Source: Anaerolineae bacterium (GTDB lineage: Bacteria > Chloroflexota > Anaerolineae > Promineifilales > Promineifilaceae). Taken from it: a DNA stretch of 64,000 nt. The translations under genes and the position numbers were made by a program. Below are positions 45,677-54,656 of the stretch, piece after piece. The notes beneath the pieces are model-generated. The model searched no databases. It had not been told where the DNA came from and saw only the letters and a program-made list of their open reading frames with translations. Location of the stretch: the NCBI GenBank assembly GCA_023954475.1, contig JAMLHW010000002.1:496001-560000 (forward strand). Reading direction: 5' to 3'. Position 1 is the stretch's first letter. Every line of letters begins with the position of its first letter.

Positions 45677-46929
45677 CGCTGATGATCGCCGCCAATAATC
45701 TGTAGTTCGGCCGAAAGTAACGTCCGTAGCGCCTGAAACGAATAATGTTCGAGACCCAGTTCGTAGTTGCGTTCGACCAGTGGCTCGGTTAGCTGTGGCG
45801 TCTCCAACCATTCCTTGACCATAGCAACAGCTTCCTCGGTTACGATGCCGTCTATTTCGACAAACTGGAATCCTTTTGGTCCAATATCGGCCGAATAGAC
45901 CGCGTATCGATTGACCAGCGCCGGAACCTTGAAGTAGACCGTTTCGATTAAGGCATTGCCAAATCCTTCAATCAAACTGGGGTACGTCACGAAATCCGCG
46001 TGTGGATACGCATCCCAAAGTGAGTAGATTTTGCTGCCGTTTTCGGCCGAACGGCGCACATCGTCAATCTGATCGGCAACGTAGAGCAAGTCAACGCCTG
46101 CCGCTGCTGCTTGTGCTTGCAGCGCATGCAAATAGGCCGGCCCTTCATCACCGGCGTGATGGGTGATGACCAGTTTGGCACGTGGATCGTTGAGTCCGGC
46201 CACCAACTCAACAGCCAGCTCAATCCCTTTGCGCGGCACCACACGCGTCGGCTGTAGAATCAGCCAATCGGTGTCAGCAATGCCAATTGCCTGCCGAAAA
46301 TCAGCATTGTATGCGTCGATTCCGGGCGGCGGCGTCTCGAAATCAAAGACATTGGGAATGAGAATGCTGCCCAGATTGCGTCGTTCGCGCAACGCGGTTT
46401 GGGCCAGCGAATTGATGCAGGCGTAACGCAGATTGAGCAAATCGGGTGGAAAATAGCGGTCGAGGAATGCGCCGATGTCGCTGTGCTGGAAACGGTCGCG
46501 CTCCCAGTAATAATCGTGGTTGTGCGCCAGCGCGGGTAAAGCACGCTCGGCCAGCAGGTCGGTCAGGGCCTGCGCCAACGGCAGTTGCATGGGAATGGCA
46601 AAAGCATTCTGGACGATGACATAGTCAATCTGGAAGTCGTCGAGAAAGCGTGCGAGCGGTTGTTTTAGTTGCGCAGCGCGTCGGCCGATATCCGGGATCA
46701 GGGTTTCGGCCGATTCACGCGCCACAAACGCCCGATCATGCAACATTCTGGCGTCCGCATCCTCAAAATGCAGTTCCGGAACTTCCAATCCCGGCACAGC
46801 GCCATCCAATTCGCCCGCACAATAAAAAACTGTATGTCCCATCCGGCGCAAAACGGCTGCCAATTTGGCTGTTTCGAGGGAAACGCCGTCCGTGCCTGCC
46901 AATCGTGTCGAAATAAAGCCAATATTCAT
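45673..46929 (-). CDS. GT4 glycosyltransferase, possible mannosylglucosylglycerate-type synthase
   Basis: About 418 residues. The GT-B enzyme begins MNIGFISTRLAGTDGVSLET, has ALAHNHDYYWERDRF in the acceptor domain and ILQPTRVVPRKGIELAVEL plus YPSLIEGFGNALIETVY in the donor domain. I place it with GT4 proteins that accompany glucosylglycerate genes and include the synthase of mannosylglucosylglycerate in Petrotoga; that assignment is from memory of family style and context, not proof. It lies 20 bp downstream of the GH13_18 gene in the same operon. If correct, it would make a compatible solute rather than an envelope glycan. Confidence 0.6.
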   Translation of the reverse strand: MNIGFISTRLAGTDGVSLETAKLAAVLRRMGHTVFYCAGELDGAVPGLEVPELHFEDADARMLHDRAFVARESAETLIPDIGRRAAQLKQPLARFLDDFQIDYVIVQNAFAIPMQLPLAQALTDLLAERALPALAHNHDYYWERDRFQHSDIGAFLDRYFPPDLLNLRYACINSLAQTALRERRNLGSILIPNVFDFETPPPGIDAYNADFRQAIGIADTDWLILQPTRVVPRKGIELAVELVAGLNDPRAKLVITHHAGDEGPAYLHALQAQAAAAGVDLLYVADQIDDVRRSAENGSKIYSLWDAYPHADFVTYPSLIEGFGNALIETVYFKVPALVNRYAVYSADIGPKGFQFVEIDGIVTEEAVAMVKEWLETPQLTEPLVERNYELGLEHYSFQALRTLLSAELQIIGGDHQR

Positions 46930-46949
46930 CGTGATTTGTTTGTTGCATT

Positions 46950-48647
46950 CTATGTGAGCGGTAGTTTCAGCCACACTATGCCGTAAGGTGGTACAGATAA
47001 TTTGCCGCCCATGTGATGCCGGTTGCTGAGCAAGTCGGTACCAGATTCGGCCGAAACGATCACCGCCTCATCCGACACATTCTGTAAACACAACACGCGT
47101 GACGACCCATCAGGCGCTGACCGCTCAACGGCAAACAGGGCCGGATCGAGCGTGAGAATACGCTGACCACCGTTGGGATGGAACGCTCTATCGGCCGAAC
47201 GGGCACGCAGCAACCGGCAAAACCCGTCGTATACGCGTTGACGTAAGGAGCCGGCGGTCGCCAGTGCCGCTTCGATTTGAGCCAGGCGTAGTTTTTCGCG
47301 ATTGATGGTGCGAGCACGACCGGTCTCGGCCACGCCTTCCGGCCAGCCTTGAGAGCCAAACAGACTGTGGAAATAGATGCCCGGCACACCACGCAGCGCC
47401 AACATGACGGCTTGTGCGGCCAGAAAACGGCGGGCAAGATAATCGGCCGAAACCTGCTCCCCCGGCCTACCCAGGGCATCCAGGTAATTTATATTCAACT
47501 CATACGCGCTTTGTGACCCGTCCGAATTCGTCTTGAATGAGACGAAGCCACCCAGCGCCTGCACCCGTTGCGCCAGCGCATCAATCTCGGATGAGCTTAA
47601 CAGGCCACGCGCAGGCGTAACACCAATGCCGTCATGCGATGCCAGGAAATTGAAGTACGTGGCACGATCAGATGGCGTGTCCAACGTTGCCGCCCAGCGT
47701 GACAACACAGTCGCGTCGCCCGTGTGAAAACTGTGCAACGTCAACGGCGGCAATGTGAAATTGTAGACCATCTGCGCTTCGTTTGTGCCGTTACCAAAGT
47801 AGGAAATGTTATCGCGATGCGGCACGTTGGTTTCAGTAACCAGAATCGTGGCCGGCGCAACGACATCGAGTACAGCCCGTATCAGCTGGATGGCGGCGTG
47901 CGCTTGCGGGAGATGGATACAACTCGTGCCGATTTCCTTCCACATAAAGCCGATTGCGTCGAGCCGAATCAAATCGGCACCATGTGCGACATACGACAAC
48001 AACACGTCGATGATAGCCAGCATGACATCCGGTGATGCGTAGTTGAGATCGATCTGATCGGCGCTGAAAGTCGTCCAGACATATTTTGTGCCCGATGGCG
48101 TCTCGGCTGGTGTGAGCAGCGGCAGTGTGCGCGGACGAAAGACAGCGCTGAGATCGGTGCCCGGTTCGACAACGGTAAAGTAATCTGTATAGGGCGCTTC
48201 ACCGCGCAGAAAAGCCTGGAACCATGCGGATTCGGCCGAAATGTGGTTGATCACCGCGTCAAACATCAACCGAAAACCGTTGCCGACACGGGCCACATCG
48301 TCCCAATCGCCCAGCGCGGGGTTGACCGCCAGATAATCAACAACAGAAAACCCGTCGTCAGACGTATACGGATAAAACGGCAGGACATGAATGGTGCTGA
48401 CCACGCCCGACAACGTGCGCTGTGCAAACGCGGCCAGGGTGGCGAGCGGTGCCTGCCCCTCCGCCTGCACCATGTCACCATAGGTAATCAAAACGGCATC
48501 GCGTTCATCAAAAAACGCTGCTTTATCATGATCGAACGCCAATTTGCCGCGGTAGCGTGTCAGCAACGCCTCCAGGCGCGGCAGCACATCAGCGGCAGTT
48601 TCTGCGCCATAGAGAAATGTCAGGTGATTGCGAATCATGTCATTCAT
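46950..48647 (-). CDS. GH13_18 phosphorylase, glucosylglycerate phosphorylase-like
   Basis: A 565-residue sucrose-phosphorylase-family enzyme. INHISAESAWFQAFL, the nucleophile Asp in IRLDAIGFMWKE and the acid/base Glu in VTETNVPHRDNISYFGNG define GH13_18; the ETNVPHxxNISYFG form is that of glucosylglycerate phosphorylases such as E. coli YcjM. RTINREKL near residue 450 is also typical. It would convert glucosylglycerate and phosphate to glucose 1-phosphate and glycerate. The start overlaps the glycerate kinase stop by 8 bp. With the kinase next door, glycerate is the logical product; sucrose as substrate is a less likely alternative. Confidence 0.8.
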   Translation of the reverse strand: MNDMIRNHLTFLYGAETAADVLPRLEALLTRYRGKLAFDHDKAAFFDERDAVLITYGDMVQAEGQAPLATLAAFAQRTLSGVVSTIHVLPFYPYTSDDGFSVVDYLAVNPALGDWDDVARVGNGFRLMFDAVINHISAESAWFQAFLRGEAPYTDYFTVVEPGTDLSAVFRPRTLPLLTPAETPSGTKYVWTTFSADQIDLNYASPDVMLAIIDVLLSYVAHGADLIRLDAIGFMWKEIGTSCIHLPQAHAAIQLIRAVLDVVAPATILVTETNVPHRDNISYFGNGTNEAQMVYNFTLPPLTLHSFHTGDATVLSRWAATLDTPSDRATYFNFLASHDGIGVTPARGLLSSSEIDALAQRVQALGGFVSFKTNSDGSQSAYELNINYLDALGRPGEQVSADYLARRFLAAQAVMLALRGVPGIYFHSLFGSQGWPEGVAETGRARTINREKLRLAQIEAALATAGSLRQRVYDGFCRLLRARSADRAFHPNGGQRILTLDPALFAVERSAPDGSSRVLCLQNVSDEAVIVSAESGTDLLSNRHHMGGKLSVPPYGIVWLKLPLT

Positions 48648-49947
48648 AGGTGAGGATGAGGAGAATGTCGTTGACGTTCGTGCCTCTTTCGGCCGAAATG
48701 TGGCCCCGTCCTATCGTTGCAAAAAAGTGATAACTATCGTTGTTTTCCAGATACTTGGCGGCAATCATGCCCTTTTCAGCACCCAACTGCACTGTCTCGC
48801 CGTCAACCCATGCGCCGGCGACCGGCGTCGGTCCGTCTTCGGCATCAGTCGAGAAAGCAGCGACGAGGACGTTGGGTACACGGTCCAGCGCCAGCGCAGC
48901 CGACAGCGCCATCTCCTGATTGCGTCCACCTAAGCCTGTACCGCTGACTGTGACCGTACTTTCGCCACCCCAGATCAAGCAGCGGTTGGGAGCGCATGTT
49001 TGCGCCTGACTGGCAGCCATTCGGCCGATTTCGCTTGCTTCTCCGGTCAACGTCGTGCTGACAATTGTCGACTCGAAACCCATTTCCTCCGCACATTTGG
49101 CGGCGGCTGCCACGGCAACGGTGATGTCGCCAATGATCACGTTGACCGGTTCGATTGGCAATGGGGGTTTTTCGGCCGAGTCCCGCAAATTGCGTTTCAC
49201 AGCTTCAATCGTATCCTGGTCGAGGCGCGACCACATATCGTATTGGTTCAGAATAGCACGTGCCTGCTGTGCGTCGCGCTGTGTCGGCACGGTCGGGCCG
49301 CTGCCGATATGCTCAATGCGATTGCCGATCACATCACTGAGTATCAACGTGACGCACGGGGCGGGCGACGCCCATTCGGCCATACCCCCACCCTTGACGC
49401 TGTCGAACTGCTGCCGCAGCGTATTGACCTCATTGATCGTACAGCCGCTGAAGAGCAACGCCCGGTTGAGCGTGCGCCACTGGGCCAATGACAAAACAGG
49501 GCTGGTCAACAGCGCCGATGCACCGCCCGAAATCAAGCAGATGACGAGATCGTCTGCTTGTGTTTCCGTCAGTAGATGGCGCACCGCCAGCGTTGCATCA
49601 ATGCTCAGCGACGAAGGAACGGGATGGCTGCCCTGAAAGTATTGCAGCGCGGCAGGCAATGCCGGGCTTGTATCTGGTTTACTGATGACAATACCGGCCG
49701 TCAAGCGGTCGCCGAGTTGATCAGCAGCGGCCAGCGCCATGGCAATCGCCGCCTTGCCCACGCTAACGATAAATATGCGCTCCGGAGAAAATCGCTGATC
49801 GGCAACTCGGACGGAATCACCGGTTGGCGCAATCTGCGCTGCTACCAGGCGCTGCGGATTCGCTGCTGCAATCGCGGCATCGACCAACGTCTGCACATGC
49901 CGCTCCCGATCCGCGAAACAAGGTTCCTCTTTACCTTCACCCTTCAT
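48640..49947 (-). CDS. Glycerate 2-kinase (MOFRL family)
   Basis: A 435-residue enzyme of the GckA/TtuD family. The N-terminal domain has IFIVSVGKAAIAMALAAADQ and VICLISGGASALL; the C-terminal MOFRL domain holds CLIWGGESTVTVSGTGLGGRNQE. It phosphorylates D-glycerate, normally to 2-phosphoglycerate, feeding lower glycolysis. The ATG at 49945-49947 overlaps the GH38 stop by 11 bp; the alternative at 49974 is inside that gene. Its place between a GH38 hydrolase and a GH13_18 phosphorylase indicates that both release glycerate. Confidence 0.92.
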   Translation of the reverse strand: MKGEGKEEPCFADRERHVQTLVDAAIAAANPQRLVAAQIAPTGDSVRVADQRFSPERIFIVSVGKAAIAMALAAADQLGDRLTAGIVISKPDTSPALPAALQYFQGSHPVPSSLSIDATLAVRHLLTETQADDLVICLISGGASALLTSPVLSLAQWRTLNRALLFSGCTINEVNTLRQQFDSVKGGGMAEWASPAPCVTLILSDVIGNRIEHIGSGPTVPTQRDAQQARAILNQYDMWSRLDQDTIEAVKRNLRDSAEKPPLPIEPVNVIIGDITVAVAAAAKCAEEMGFESTIVSTTLTGEASEIGRMAASQAQTCAPNRCLIWGGESTVTVSGTGLGGRNQEMALSAALALDRVPNVLVAAFSTDAEDGPTPVAGAWVDGETVQLGAEKGMIAAKYLENNDSYHFFATIGRGHISAERGTNVNDILLILTYE

Positions 49948-52660
49948 CCCGCAACGCCTCCACGACGTAGTCAAAGATGCGCCGCTTGATGCGCATTTGG
50001 TTCAGGCCAAGCGTCAGCTCGGCGATTTCCGGGTCAAGCTCGAACAAGTAAGTAGTCGATGGGGTTCCGGCCTGTTCGAGCTTGCGTTGATTGAGCAGTA
50101 GCGACAGTTGAAACTCCAGCCGTTCGCGCTTCAAGGCATAGATGCGGTGTTGCAGTCGAAGCAGATCATCGCCGGTCGTTTCGGCCGATTCCTGCTCCAA
50201 TAATGCAATTTGCTCCCCCATTTCGTCCACTCTGACCGCCAATTCAGCCAGGATCGCCCGATCAGGTTGGCCTTTGTTAATCCCTACTCGCCAGGCAGGT
50301 AACTCAGCAGCAAACAACGCCGAATCGTCGCCGATTGTGCGTGATGGAACAACATCCGATTCAATCTGCACAGTCATAATCTGTTTCGCACGAATCTGAT
50401 CGGCTTCGCCAAGCGGGCTGCCCCAAACATCCGACGCCATATACGCATGATTCAACGTCAGTTCAGACTGTAGCGGGTTGTAGAATCGCGCAAGGGCTTG
50501 CCCATCACGTATCGTCAGTGCACTCAACGGCACGTTTTCCTGCAACAATTGCCAACTGCGGCGCGATCCGTTTGCGCGATTGCTGACAATCAATGGCGGG
50601 TTCTGGTACGCTGCGTTCAACGCCTGAAACCGGATCGATTCAACTGTGGTTTGACCCAGGCATAAAGCCACTTCGTGACGAACAGTGCGCTCGCAACGCG
50701 CATCGGGAACGTAGAAAAACGGGCCGGCATCGCCAACCCGATTGCTTAGATTGGCAGCAGTCAGCCATGCGACGGAACGGCGTAACGGCAGGACAATGTC
50801 GCCGTCACCGGCGATGCGATAGCCACGCAATCCTTTCGCCAGAACGGCCACGGTCGCTTCCTCATCCGACACAGCCACGTAATCGTGAAACGGGAACATC
50901 TCAACTGCATTCAACTCTCGTTGACCCAACACGACAGCAGAGAGTTCCGGTGGAAGTTGACGTGGCAACAGTGAATCGTCAACGGTTGGCCGCTGCACGG
51001 TATCAAACGGCATGCCGGCATAGATATTGCCGGTGAGCGCCGTTTTGAACATCATCTCAACCCGCAGGTTGGTACCGCATGAATCGAGATCGATGTGCCA
51101 TTTGAGGAGGGGTGATTCGTCAAACAGCAGTTGCATGGCTGCATTAACCTCGATGTCATCCACCGTCAACGCAGCGTCAAATGCAACGACGGCGTGGTGG
51201 TCGCTGCTCTGTATCAGTTCGATTGCCGATGTCCGTTGTAGGCTGCCAACTGTTGCGCCAATTTCGTCGGAGTATGTGTCGCCATTTTCGGCCGAAACCA
51301 CCAACTCGCCAAAAACACCCTCCCCCACCTGCACCGTACCGGCCTCAGTCACAACCGCTTCGTAATGCGCATTGCGCCACGAAAACGACTCAATCGGAGT
51401 CTGATTGGTCGCGATCGGCACGCGTTCCACGACAGGCCAGACGCCGACACCGTGCGTGGTTACATGTACCAGCTCATCGCCGGCGACCTGCCACTCATCC
51501 GCAGCAAACGGATTGGTGCTGACGGCATAGCTGCCAGGCGCGAAGCCGCGCATGATAGTCGCCAAGCTGACACGTGCATCGTCCGCTGCACCGTCGAATA
51601 CCTGACGATAATTGACCGCCATCTTTTCGTGAACCTGATCGATGCTCACGCCGCAAATGCAATCGTGTACCGCATTCTGTAGCAGCATCCTGCCCCAGAA
51701 CTCGTACTGCGCTGCATTGAATTCACGCCCATGCATCCATGCCATCACAGCGAGCGGCTCGCAGAGCTGGAATAACATATGCTCGCAATCACGCGCCATG
51801 ATCTTGAGATAGGTGCGCGACGAATAGACACCGGGGAATGTTGCGCCAAACTTGCCCGAATTGAGTTCGCCCGCCATGTCGGGCAGATCGAGTGCTCTAC
51901 TCCGTATTGTTTCTACAAAATCGGCAGGCGTCGATTCGCGCAGCATTATGTCGGAAGGCAAACCGCCTAATTCTGCGTAGAAGCGCAACGGATCTTCGGG
52001 ATTATCTTCCAGATCGTAGCCGTCAAAGAGCGGGATGTCAGCCGTTGGGTAGAACGGCCGCAGCTTGTCGATTTCGGCTTTGAGTCGACGCAGAGCCACC
52101 TCCGGCGCATGGCTGACGCCGTACAGATTACGATAACCGCCAAACAGGTTGATGGTCAGTAGCTGACTTCCGTCTGCACCAAACCAGTTGAAGTATGGCT
52201 CCAGTTCCGGGACGCCGCGCCAGACAAAGACAGAATCAATGCCGAATAGTCGGTGAATCTGTGGTGACTGGCTGATATGGCCGAATGTGTCGACCATCCA
52301 GCCGGTTTTCATGGTGCCACCGAATCGGCCGATATCCTCCTGCCCATACATCAGATTGCGCAGCAACAACTCGCCACCCGTCAGCTTCCAGTCCGGCTGA
52401 CAATAGTACGGCCCAATCTGGAGACAGCCCGTGCTGACCATGCTGCGTATCTTGTCCGCATAATCAGGCGCGATTGTCAGCAAATCTTCAATGACAAGCG
52501 TTTGCCCATCGAACAAGAACCTAAACGTGTCGTTGGCAGCGGCCAGTTTCTCCAGCTTGTCGATCAAGCCGGGAATCCAGCGACTTGTATACACCGACGT
52601 TACAAACCACTCGCGATCCCAGTGCGTGTGATTGATGACATGCGCAGTTGTTGGAGACAT
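49937..52660 (-). CDS. GH38 alpha-mannosidase, likely mannosylglycerate hydrolase (MngB-like)
   Basis: A 907-residue family 38 glycosidase. Zinc-binding HTHWDREW is at residues about 11-18, and the nucleophile Asp lies in TGWMVDTFGHISQSPQI (about 125). The segment GELLLRNLMYGQEDIGRFG and the nearby WRG parallel E. coli MngB, which hydrolyses 2-O-alpha-mannosylglycerate. Length is near MngB. GH38 also includes general alpha-mannosidases, so specificity is inferred from the adjacent glycerate kinase. No signal peptide is seen, so the substrate must be imported, presumably by the ABC transporter directly upstream. Confidence 0.8.
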   Translation of the reverse strand: MSPTTAHVINHTHWDREWFVTSVYTSRWIPGLIDKLEKLAAANDTFRFLFDGQTLVIEDLLTIAPDYADKIRSMVSTGCLQIGPYYCQPDWKLTGGELLLRNLMYGQEDIGRFGGTMKTGWMVDTFGHISQSPQIHRLFGIDSVFVWRGVPELEPYFNWFGADGSQLLTINLFGGYRNLYGVSHAPEVALRRLKAEIDKLRPFYPTADIPLFDGYDLEDNPEDPLRFYAELGGLPSDIMLRESTPADFVETIRSRALDLPDMAGELNSGKFGATFPGVYSSRTYLKIMARDCEHMLFQLCEPLAVMAWMHGREFNAAQYEFWGRMLLQNAVHDCICGVSIDQVHEKMAVNYRQVFDGAADDARVSLATIMRGFAPGSYAVSTNPFAADEWQVAGDELVHVTTHGVGVWPVVERVPIATNQTPIESFSWRNAHYEAVVTEAGTVQVGEGVFGELVVSAENGDTYSDEIGATVGSLQRTSAIELIQSSDHHAVVAFDAALTVDDIEVNAAMQLLFDESPLLKWHIDLDSCGTNLRVEMMFKTALTGNIYAGMPFDTVQRPTVDDSLLPRQLPPELSAVVLGQRELNAVEMFPFHDYVAVSDEEATVAVLAKGLRGYRIAGDGDIVLPLRRSVAWLTAANLSNRVGDAGPFFYVPDARCERTVRHEVALCLGQTTVESIRFQALNAAYQNPPLIVSNRANGSRRSWQLLQENVPLSALTIRDGQALARFYNPLQSELTLNHAYMASDVWGSPLGEADQIRAKQIMTVQIESDVVPSRTIGDDSALFAAELPAWRVGINKGQPDRAILAELAVRVDEMGEQIALLEQESAETTGDDLLRLQHRIYALKRERLEFQLSLLLNQRKLEQAGTPSTTYLFELDPEIAELTLGLNQMRIKRRIFDYVVEALRDEG

Positions 52661-52663
52661 GGT

Positions 52664-53755
52664 TTACGGATAAAGTGCCATTTCACTCTCATGGTCAAAC
52701 CAGCGGATTTTATCTGCCGGAAAGCGTAGCCAGACATCCTCATCCGGCGCAATCTGGAAAGTGGGATGCGTCGATACTTTGACAGTGCCGTCGCCGATTT
52801 TAACGGTGAGCAAGTTCTGCGAACCGAGTGGTTCCACCACCTGCACGCTTACTTTCAAGGCATCATCGGTCGACGTATTGAATGTCTCCATATTCTCGGC
52901 ACGAATGCCGATGATGATCTGCTCTTTGTTGTAGTCGCGCAAAAGTGGCTGCATCGCAGGTGCAGGCGTGAGCGAGAAGTCGCCGATGTTTACCCTTACC
53001 TGGTCACCGTCTTGCCGGATTTGTCCGGTCATGAAGTTCATCGGCGGGTTGCCGATAAAGCCACCGACAAATTTGTTCGACGGCATGTCGTAGACAACGC
53101 CGGGTGCATCGCACTGCTGGATGATGCCGTCTTTCATGACAGCAATGCGGTCGCCCATGCTCAACGCTTCGATCTGGTCGTGTGTCACGTAGATCGTCGT
53201 GGCATTGATGTCGGCGAGCAGTTTTTTCAATTCAGCACGCATTTCCAGGCGCAGCAACGCATCGAGATTACTCAACGGTTCGTCCATCAGAAGCACTTCT
53301 GCGTCCATTGCCAGCGCACGGGCCACGGCAACGCGCTGCCGCTGGCCACCGCTCATCTTGCTCGGATAGCGATCGAGCATGCCTTCGATGTGCATCATTT
53401 CGGCCGATTGTTTGACACGCTTATCGATCAGTTTTGGATCAGTTTTACGCATCTTCAATCCAAAAGCGATGTTGTCTGACACTTTCATGTGTGGAAAAAT
53501 GGCATAGCTTTGAAACACCATCGAGATATTGCGATCGCGTGGTGGCAGGTATGTCACATCGCGGTCGCCGATTCTGATTCGTCCCTCATCCGCCATACCC
53601 AAACCTGCAACAGCACGCAGCAAGGTTGTCTTTCCACAACCACTTGGGCCGAGCAGTACGACAAATTCGTTCTCCCTGATCGTCAGCGTCGCATCATCAA
53701 CGGCGATAAAATCGCCAAATCGTTTCGTAACGTTTTCAATCTTGATATCAGCCAT
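52664..53755 (-). CDS. Carbohydrate ABC transporter ATPase (MalK/UgpC type)
   Basis: A 363-residue ATPase. Walker A is LLGPSGCGKTTLLRAVAG (about 34-51), the signature is KMSGGQRQRVAVARAL, Walker B is VLLMDEPLSNLDALLRL and the H-loop His is in YVTHDQIEALS. The C-terminal TOBE-like domain (about 240-363) is the MalK/UgpC regulatory extension. It powers the permease pair encoded just upstream (gap 10 bp), and the GH38 gene starts 3 bp after it. The substrate, by context, would be a glycosylglycerate or an oligosaccharide. Confidence 0.95.
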   Translation of the reverse strand: MADIKIENVTKRFGDFIAVDDATLTIRENEFVVLLGPSGCGKTTLLRAVAGLGMADEGRIRIGDRDVTYLPPRDRNISMVFQSYAIFPHMKVSDNIAFGLKMRKTDPKLIDKRVKQSAEMMHIEGMLDRYPSKMSGGQRQRVAVARALAMDAEVLLMDEPLSNLDALLRLEMRAELKKLLADINATTIYVTHDQIEALSMGDRIAVMKDGIIQQCDAPGVVYDMPSNKFVGGFIGNPPMNFMTGQIRQDGDQVRVNIGDFSLTPAPAMQPLLRDYNKEQIIIGIRAENMETFNTSTDDALKVSVQVVEPLGSQNLLTVKIGDGTVKVSTHPTFQIAPDEDVWLRFPADKIRWFDHESEMALYP

Positions 53756-53765
53756 TTCCTCTCTC

Positions 53766-54656
53766 CTATTTCGAAACCTGGCCCCACATGTTGAACAGAT
53801 AACGCCGGATGAAGAAGATGAAGATCATCGACGGAATCAACATGAAAAACGCCCCGGCAAATTGATATGCTTGCGACGACTGACTCAGTGTGTTGAATAC
53901 CTGCGCCGGCAAAGTACGATTTTGAATAGTCAGCACGCTGGCTGCAAACACTTCGTTCCAGGACATGACAAACGTGAATATTGCTGCTGCGGCAATACCC
54001 GGAAGCACCAGCGGCAAAACGACCTGTCTAAAAGCCTGAATCGGCGTGCAGCCGAAAACTTTTGCAGCTTCCTCCAATTCATAGGGCACACTGGCAAAAA
54101 CACTGCCAATAATTAGAATTGTCGTCGGCAGAGTTAGTGCTGTATGCATTAACGCCAAACTGTAGATGCTGTCGAAGATGCCGAAATTGATAAAGACCAC
54201 GACCAATGGAATCGCCAGCACGACGATGGGAAAGGCACGGACCATCAATACAGATAGTCTGTAAGTGTCGCGACCCTTGAAGATATATCGTGAAATCGCA
54301 TATCCGGCTGGCGCAGCAATTATCGTAGACAACACCAACGTAATGACAGCAACGGTGACGCTGTTGATGATGCCGGGAACGATTCCTTCCGAACTCAGGA
54401 AGAATCGCATCGTTTCCAGCGAGAATTCGATGAAGGGCAGCACCCCTTTGGGATAGGCACGCACGTTTGCGGGCGTGGTTAGTGCCATGGAACCGATGAA
54501 CCAAATGGGTACGACGATCCAAAGCAGAATCAAGATGGCAACCAGATACGTAAAGCCTTTGCTCAGTCTGCGGCGGCGCAGCATTTTGCGATGAATGGCC
54601 TTGACTTCGGCCGATGCCTGAGCAGGTTGTGTCGTTTTCTGAGTAGTGACTGTCAT
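53766..54656 (-). CDS. Carbohydrate ABC transporter permease (MalG type)
   Basis: A 296-residue permease with six predicted membrane helices. The cytoplasmic EAA loop is YELEEAAKVFGCTPIQAFRQ followed by VVLPLVLPG, which docks on the ATPase. It pairs with the MalF-like permease whose gene overlaps it by 4 bp (54653-54656). An N-terminal charged tail precedes the first helix. Part of the four-gene importer. Confidence 0.94.
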   Translation of the reverse strand: MTVTTQKTTQPAQASAEVKAIHRKMLRRRRLSKGFTYLVAILILLWIVVPIWFIGSMALTTPANVRAYPKGVLPFIEFSLETMRFFLSSEGIVPGIINSVTVAVITLVLSTIIAAPAGYAISRYIFKGRDTYRLSVLMVRAFPIVVLAIPLVVVFINFGIFDSIYSLALMHTALTLPTTILIIGSVFASVPYELEEAAKVFGCTPIQAFRQVVLPLVLPGIAAAAIFTFVMSWNEVFAASVLTIQNRTLPAQVFNTLSQSSQAYQFAGAFFMLIPSMIFIFFIRRYLFNMWGQVSK

